Positions 4,228-6,561 of a stretch of DNA of 6,561 bases are shown here, in pieces. Origin of the DNA: JAGXOF01 sp046545575 (GTDB lineage: Bacteria > Chloroflexota > Dehalococcoidia > SZUA-161 > SpSt-899). The notes beneath the pieces were generated by a model. It did not search any database. It was not told the DNA's origin and was given only the letters and a program-made list of their open reading frames with translations. The stretch spans positions 1-6,561 of the forward strand of contig JBKGZM010000091.1 of assembly GCA_046545575.1 (NCBI GenBank), read 5' to 3'. Position 1 is the stretch's first letter; the number at the start of each line of letters is the position of its first letter. The position numbers and the translations under genes were made by a program.

Positions 4228-6450
4228 CTAACCTGCCGCCCTCTCCAACCCATGCCGCCAGGCATCGGTCAACTCGCTTAACGGAAGGTCTATAATTCCT
4301 TCAATAACAAAACGGTCCCCTCCGACTACACCGAGCTTGTGCACCTGTATTTTACGCCGGGCCGCGATTTGCTCAAGCCTGCCCAGGTTTCCCGGAGCGA
4401 CGGAGACCACTGCCCTTGATTGCCCCTCACCGAACAACGTTACGTCAAGTCTCCCATCGATTTGCCATTCCCCCTGAAACCCGATGCCTCCGGAAATGCA
4501 AGACTCAGCGAGAGCGACCGCCAGCCCGCCGTCGGAACAGTCATGTGCGGATTTCAACAGACCTTCCCCTGCCGCGGAGAGAAGACATTCCTGGAGCTCC
4601 TTCTCACATTCCAGGTCTATCGAGGGTTTGCCAGCGACCCTGTCAAATACACATTTCAGATACTCACTTCCACCCAACTCCTCTGCTCCCTTGCTCCCCT
4701 GCTCCTCCTCTCCTCTGCCATTTAAAACCACTACCACATCACCATCGCCCTTGAAGGACATGTCACAGCGCTTGTCGATGTCATCAATAAGTCCGGCCAT
4801 CCCCACAATCGGCGAAGGATAGATCGAACGGCCACCGCTCTCGTTATAAAGGCTGACATTCCCGCTGATGACCGGAATCCCAAACACCCGGCACGCCTCA
4901 GCCATCCCTTTAATACACTCCTCAAGCTGCCAGTAGACCTCCGGCTTTTCAGGATCGCCGAAGTTGAGACAATCGGTAATGGCCAGGGGCTTAGCCCCCG
5001 AACAGGCGAGGTTGCGGGCCGCTTCAGCCACAGTGATGGCCCCACCCGCATACGGCTCCAGATAGCAATATCGGCCATTCCCATCATTGGTAAGGGCAAT
5101 ACCCTTGGAAGTCCCTTTGAGTCGCAGCACCGCCGCATCGCTCCCCGGAGGCACCACCGTGTTGATCTGGACCTGGTAATCATACTGGCGATAAACCCAT
5201 TCCTTGCTGGCAATATCCGGTGAGGAAAGCAATTTCAGCAGGACCGAAGAGGCCTCCTCGCGGTGCAAATCAGGCAGAGATTCCAGATAAAAATCCTGTA
5301 ATTCGTCAAGCCATGCAGGCTTAACGCCTTGCAAACGATAGAGCGGAGGGTCGGTGAGAAATTCAATCGGCGCCTCAGCGACCACCTCAGAACCTTCCAT
5401 AATTCTTGCAATCCCGTCATCGGTCACCCGGCCGATAATATCCGAGCGTAAATCATAGTGGTCAAAGACGGATTTGACCTTGTCCTCATAGCCCTCTTTC
5501 ACCACAACCAGCATTCGTTCCTGGGATTCAGAGAGCATGATCTCATACGGATTCATTCCCTCTGCACGGCGGGGCACCTTCAGGACGTCGATCTCCACAC
5601 CACTGCCGCTCCGGGAAGCACTTTCCACCGCCGAACTGGTCAATCCAGCCGCACCCAGGTCCTGCATCCCCACAATCCAGTCAGTGTCCTTCAGATCCAG
5701 ACACGCTTCGATTAACAGCTTCTCGAGGAACGGGTTACCGACCTGCACAGTGGAACGCAGCTCCCGTTCATCCTCAAACACCCGTGAGGCCAATCCCGAA
5801 GCCCCGTGGAGTCCGTCCCGACCCGTATCAGCGCCGACCAGCATCAACAGGTTCCCCGCCCCACCTGTTTGGGCCTTCACAAGCTTAGGCGTATCGAGCA
5901 GACCAACACACATGGCGTTGACCAGAGGATTCCCCGAATAGCTTTCAGAGAAGTATATCTCGCCTCCGACGTCAGGGATGCCCAGGCAATTGCCGTATCC
6001 CGCGATGCCACCCACCACGCCACTGAAGAGGTAACGGTTGCGCGGCTCGCTCAAGGGTCCGAACCTGAGTGAGTTCATAAGGGCAACAGGCCGGGCTCCC
6101 ATAGTGAAGATATCCCGAACTATCCCCCCCACCCCCGTCGCCGCCCCCTCATACGGCTCAACGGCCGAGGGATGGTTGTGCGATTCCATCTTCATCACCA
6201 GTGCCAGTCCGTCGCCGAGGTCCACAGCACCGGCGTTCTCCTCGCCGATTTCGGTAAGCACACGCTCGCCTTTTGTGGGGAAAAGGTTGAGCAGCGGTTT
6301 GGAATGCTGATAGCCACAGTGTTCGCTCCACAACGATCCGAACATTCCCAGTTCAACAATGGTAGGCTCCCTCCCCAGCCGTTCAACTATCAACTTATAT
6401 TCCTCTTCCGAAAGGGCAACGTCGTCCAGTTGTTGTTTGTTGATAGTCAT
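4228..6450 (-). CDS. purL: Phosphoribosylformylglycinamidine synthase subunit PurL (small form)
   Basis: PurL converts FGAR, ATP and ammonia to FGAM, the fourth step of de novo purine synthesis. In this small form (740 residues; B. subtilis has 742) ammonia comes from a separate PurQ, bridged by PurS; there is no C-terminal glutaminase domain and neither partner is in the window. Visible landmarks are LWSEHCGYQHSKPLL (40-54, with H44 in the expected catalytic position), ESHNHPSAVEPYEGAATGVG (89-108), GDGLALV (79-85), IAGYGNCLGIPDVGGE (149-164), MLSESQERMLVV (305-316), and IASKEWVYRQYDYQV (413-427). The second PurM-like half starts near PGSDAAVLRLKG (435-446) and contains ISGNVSLYNES (528-538) and SAHDCSDGGLAVALAES (634-650). 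Both ATP-grasp-unrelated PurM-like halves are intact with no frameshift. A low-complexity stretch at 580-593, coded by an 8-bp tandem repeat, appears to lengthen a loop relative to B. subtilis. AAGGAG sits 5 nt before the ATG. The stop TAG touches the stop of the converging radical SAM gene. Confidence 0.97.
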   Translation of the reverse strand: MTINKQQLDDVALSEEEYKLIVERLGREPTIVELGMFGSLWSEHCGYQHSKPLLNLFPTKGERVLTEIGEENAGAVDLGDGLALVMKMESHNHPSAVEPYEGAATGVGGIVRDIFTMGARPVALMNSLRFGPLSEPRNRYLFSGVVGGIAGYGNCLGIPDVGGEIYFSESYSGNPLVNAMCVGLLDTPKLVKAQTGGAGNLLMLVGADTGRDGLHGASGLASRVFEDERELRSTVQVGNPFLEKLLIEACLDLKDTDWIVGMQDLGAAGLTSSAVESASRSGSGVEIDVLKVPRRAEGMNPYEIMLSESQERMLVVVKEGYEDKVKSVFDHYDLRSDIIGRVTDDGIARIMEGSEVVAEAPIEFLTDPPLYRLQGVKPAWLDELQDFYLESLPDLHREEASSVLLKLLSSPDIASKEWVYRQYDYQVQINTVVPPGSDAAVLRLKGTSKGIALTNDGNGRYCYLEPYAGGAITVAEAARNLACSGAKPLAITDCLNFGDPEKPEVYWQLEECIKGMAEACRVFGIPVISGNVSLYNESGGRSIYPSPIVGMAGLIDDIDKRCDMSFKGDGDVVVVLNGRGEEEQGSKGAEELGGSEYLKCVFDRVAGKPSIDLECEKELQECLLSAAGEGLLKSAHDCSDGGLAVALAESCISGGIGFQGEWQIDGRLDVTLFGEGQSRAVVSVAPGNLGRLEQIAARRKIQVHKLGVVGGDRFVIEGIIDLPLSELTDAWRHGLERAAG
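4674..4713 (-). repeat. Five-copy degenerate 8-bp tandem repeat inside purL
   Basis: Read along the coding (minus) strand, five consecutive 8-bp units each start with GGAG: GGAGAGGA, GGAGCAGG, GGAGCAAG, GGAGCAGA and GGAGTTGG. A partial unit (GCAGA) precedes them. Three units equal eight codons, so gain or loss in threes keeps frame. The stretch encodes residues 580-593, GEEEQGSKGAEELG, between a hydrophobic strand (DVVVVLN) and the conserved GGSEYLK. Relative to B. subtilis PurL, recalled from memory, this region is several residues longer. Confidence 0.75.
6124..6148 (-). other. Potential G-quadruplex motif in the purL coding strand
   Basis: The coding strand carries a run of five G, then seven bases, then five G, a T, and seven G, which satisfies the G3+N1-7 pattern for four G-tracts when the last run is split. 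It arises because the conserved glycine-rich motif around residues 101-109 (EGAATGVGG) uses GGG for all four of its glycine codons. Whether it folds in DNA or mRNA is unknown; it may be only a consequence of the protein motif and codon choice. Confidence 0.4.
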
Positions 6451-6455
6451 TTCAA

Positions 6456-6461
6456 CTCCTT
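6456..6461 (-). promoter_or_regulatory. purL ribosome binding site
   Basis: AAGGAG on the minus strand lies 5 nt upstream of the ATG at 6450-6448. It is the clearest Shine-Dalgarno of the three large leftward genes and supports this start for purL. Confidence 0.8.
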
Positions 6462-6510
6462 ATCTATAATATCCCAAAAAACACTCACATTTGCAAAGGT
6501 TAACCCCACG

Positions 6511-6561
6511 TGTCAAGTCATTTAACTAGGTAACCGAACTGGGGGTTGTTGAGTCATTTAA
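6511..6561 (-). repeat. Two-copy direct repeat upstream of purL, running to the window edge
   Basis: On the minus strand TTAAATGACTCAACA (6561-6547) and TTAAATGACTTGACA (6525-6511) are 13/15 identical with a 36-bp period. The copy nearer purL ends in a perfect -35-like TTGACA (6516-6511); the other copy differs at exactly two positions of that hexamer. A second related pair, GGTTAACC (6498-6505) and GGTAACC (6529-6535), lies beside them. No good -10 follows the TTGACA at 16-18 nt, so a promoter is possible but unproven. The array may continue outside the window. The rest of the 6451-6561 stretch holds no gene. Confidence 0.5.

Noticed and set aside
4252..4265. Small hairpin ATGCC-GCCA-GGCAT just past the radical SAM stop, considered as a terminator
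   Set aside because: The stem is only 5 bp and no run of T follows on either strand; it lies in purL coding sequence.
4283..4302. GAAGG/CCTTC inverted repeat near the end of purL, considered as a terminator for the radical SAM gene
   Set aside because: The stem is 5 bp with a 9-nt AT-rich loop and no T-tract follows.
6440..6470. Rightward promoter-like TTGATA, 19 nt, TATAAT at the purL start
   Set aside because: The spacer is long, the -35 half sits in purL coding sequence, and no rightward gene is visible before the window ends; the same bases read leftward (TATTAT) would put the start inside the purL ribosome binding site.
6451..6561. Possible riboswitch in the purL leader
   Set aside because: The short leader lacks the conserved core and paired stems of a purine riboswitch; nothing beyond the direct repeats is visible.
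6511..6561. CRISPR array at the right edge
   Set aside because: Only two imperfect 15-bp copies are present, with a short interval and related motifs in the spacer; this does not fit a CRISPR repeat-spacer pattern.

Overview
This window looks like chromosomal housekeeping DNA from a free-living bacterium of moderate GC content, roughly mid-50s percent by eye. All five genes have clear family identities and the coding is dense. There is no phage, transposon, CRISPR array, tRNA or rRNA. The protein styles (a stand-alone TIGR03960-type radical SAM protein, a small-form PurL, an RF1 with PTT and GGQY variants, a PrmC with NLPY) fit a Chloroflexota lineage such as Dehalococcoidia, or another deep-branching anaerobe. 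That placement is an inference from memory; no taxonomic marker here settles it.

Layout. The left block is a leftward cluster: prfA (release factor 1, 2292-1234), prmC (the methyltransferase that modifies release factors, 1234-332, overlapping prfA by one base as TAATG), a 48-residue gamma subunit of a Na+-translocating decarboxylase (300-154), and the first 40 codons of the matching beta subunit (121 to the window edge, TTG start). The gaps between the last three genes are only about 31-32 bp and no terminator is visible, so the four genes are probably one transcription unit driven from a good promoter just upstream of prfA. In the middle, a divergent 114-bp spacer (2293-2406) holds two back-to-back promoters, both with perfect TATAAT -10 boxes. 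The rightward gene (2407-4227) encodes a B12-binding-type radical SAM protein of unknown function. The right block is purL (6450-4228, leftward), encoding the synthetase subunit of FGAM synthase in purine biosynthesis. Its 111-bp upstream region carries a strong ribosome binding site and a two-copy direct repeat that runs into the window edge.

How the genes work together. prfA and prmC are a direct functional pair: PrmC methylates the glutamine of the GGQ loop of RF1. The decarboxylase genes are unrelated to translation; the gamma and beta subunits are membrane parts of a biotin-dependent Na+ pump whose alpha (carboxyltransferase) subunit is not in view. PurL needs PurQ and PurS, which are also outside the window. 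The radical SAM gene and purL converge with their stop codons touching (TAGCTA), leaving no room for an intergenic terminator.

I found no convincing previously undescribed system. The points most worth checking are the abutting convergent stops, the 8-bp tandem repeat that appears to lengthen a loop of PurL, the NLPY motif in PrmC alongside GGQY in its substrate RF1, the very short predicted leaders at the divergent promoters, the direct repeat upstream of purL, and the coupling of Na+-pump genes to the translation-termination operon.
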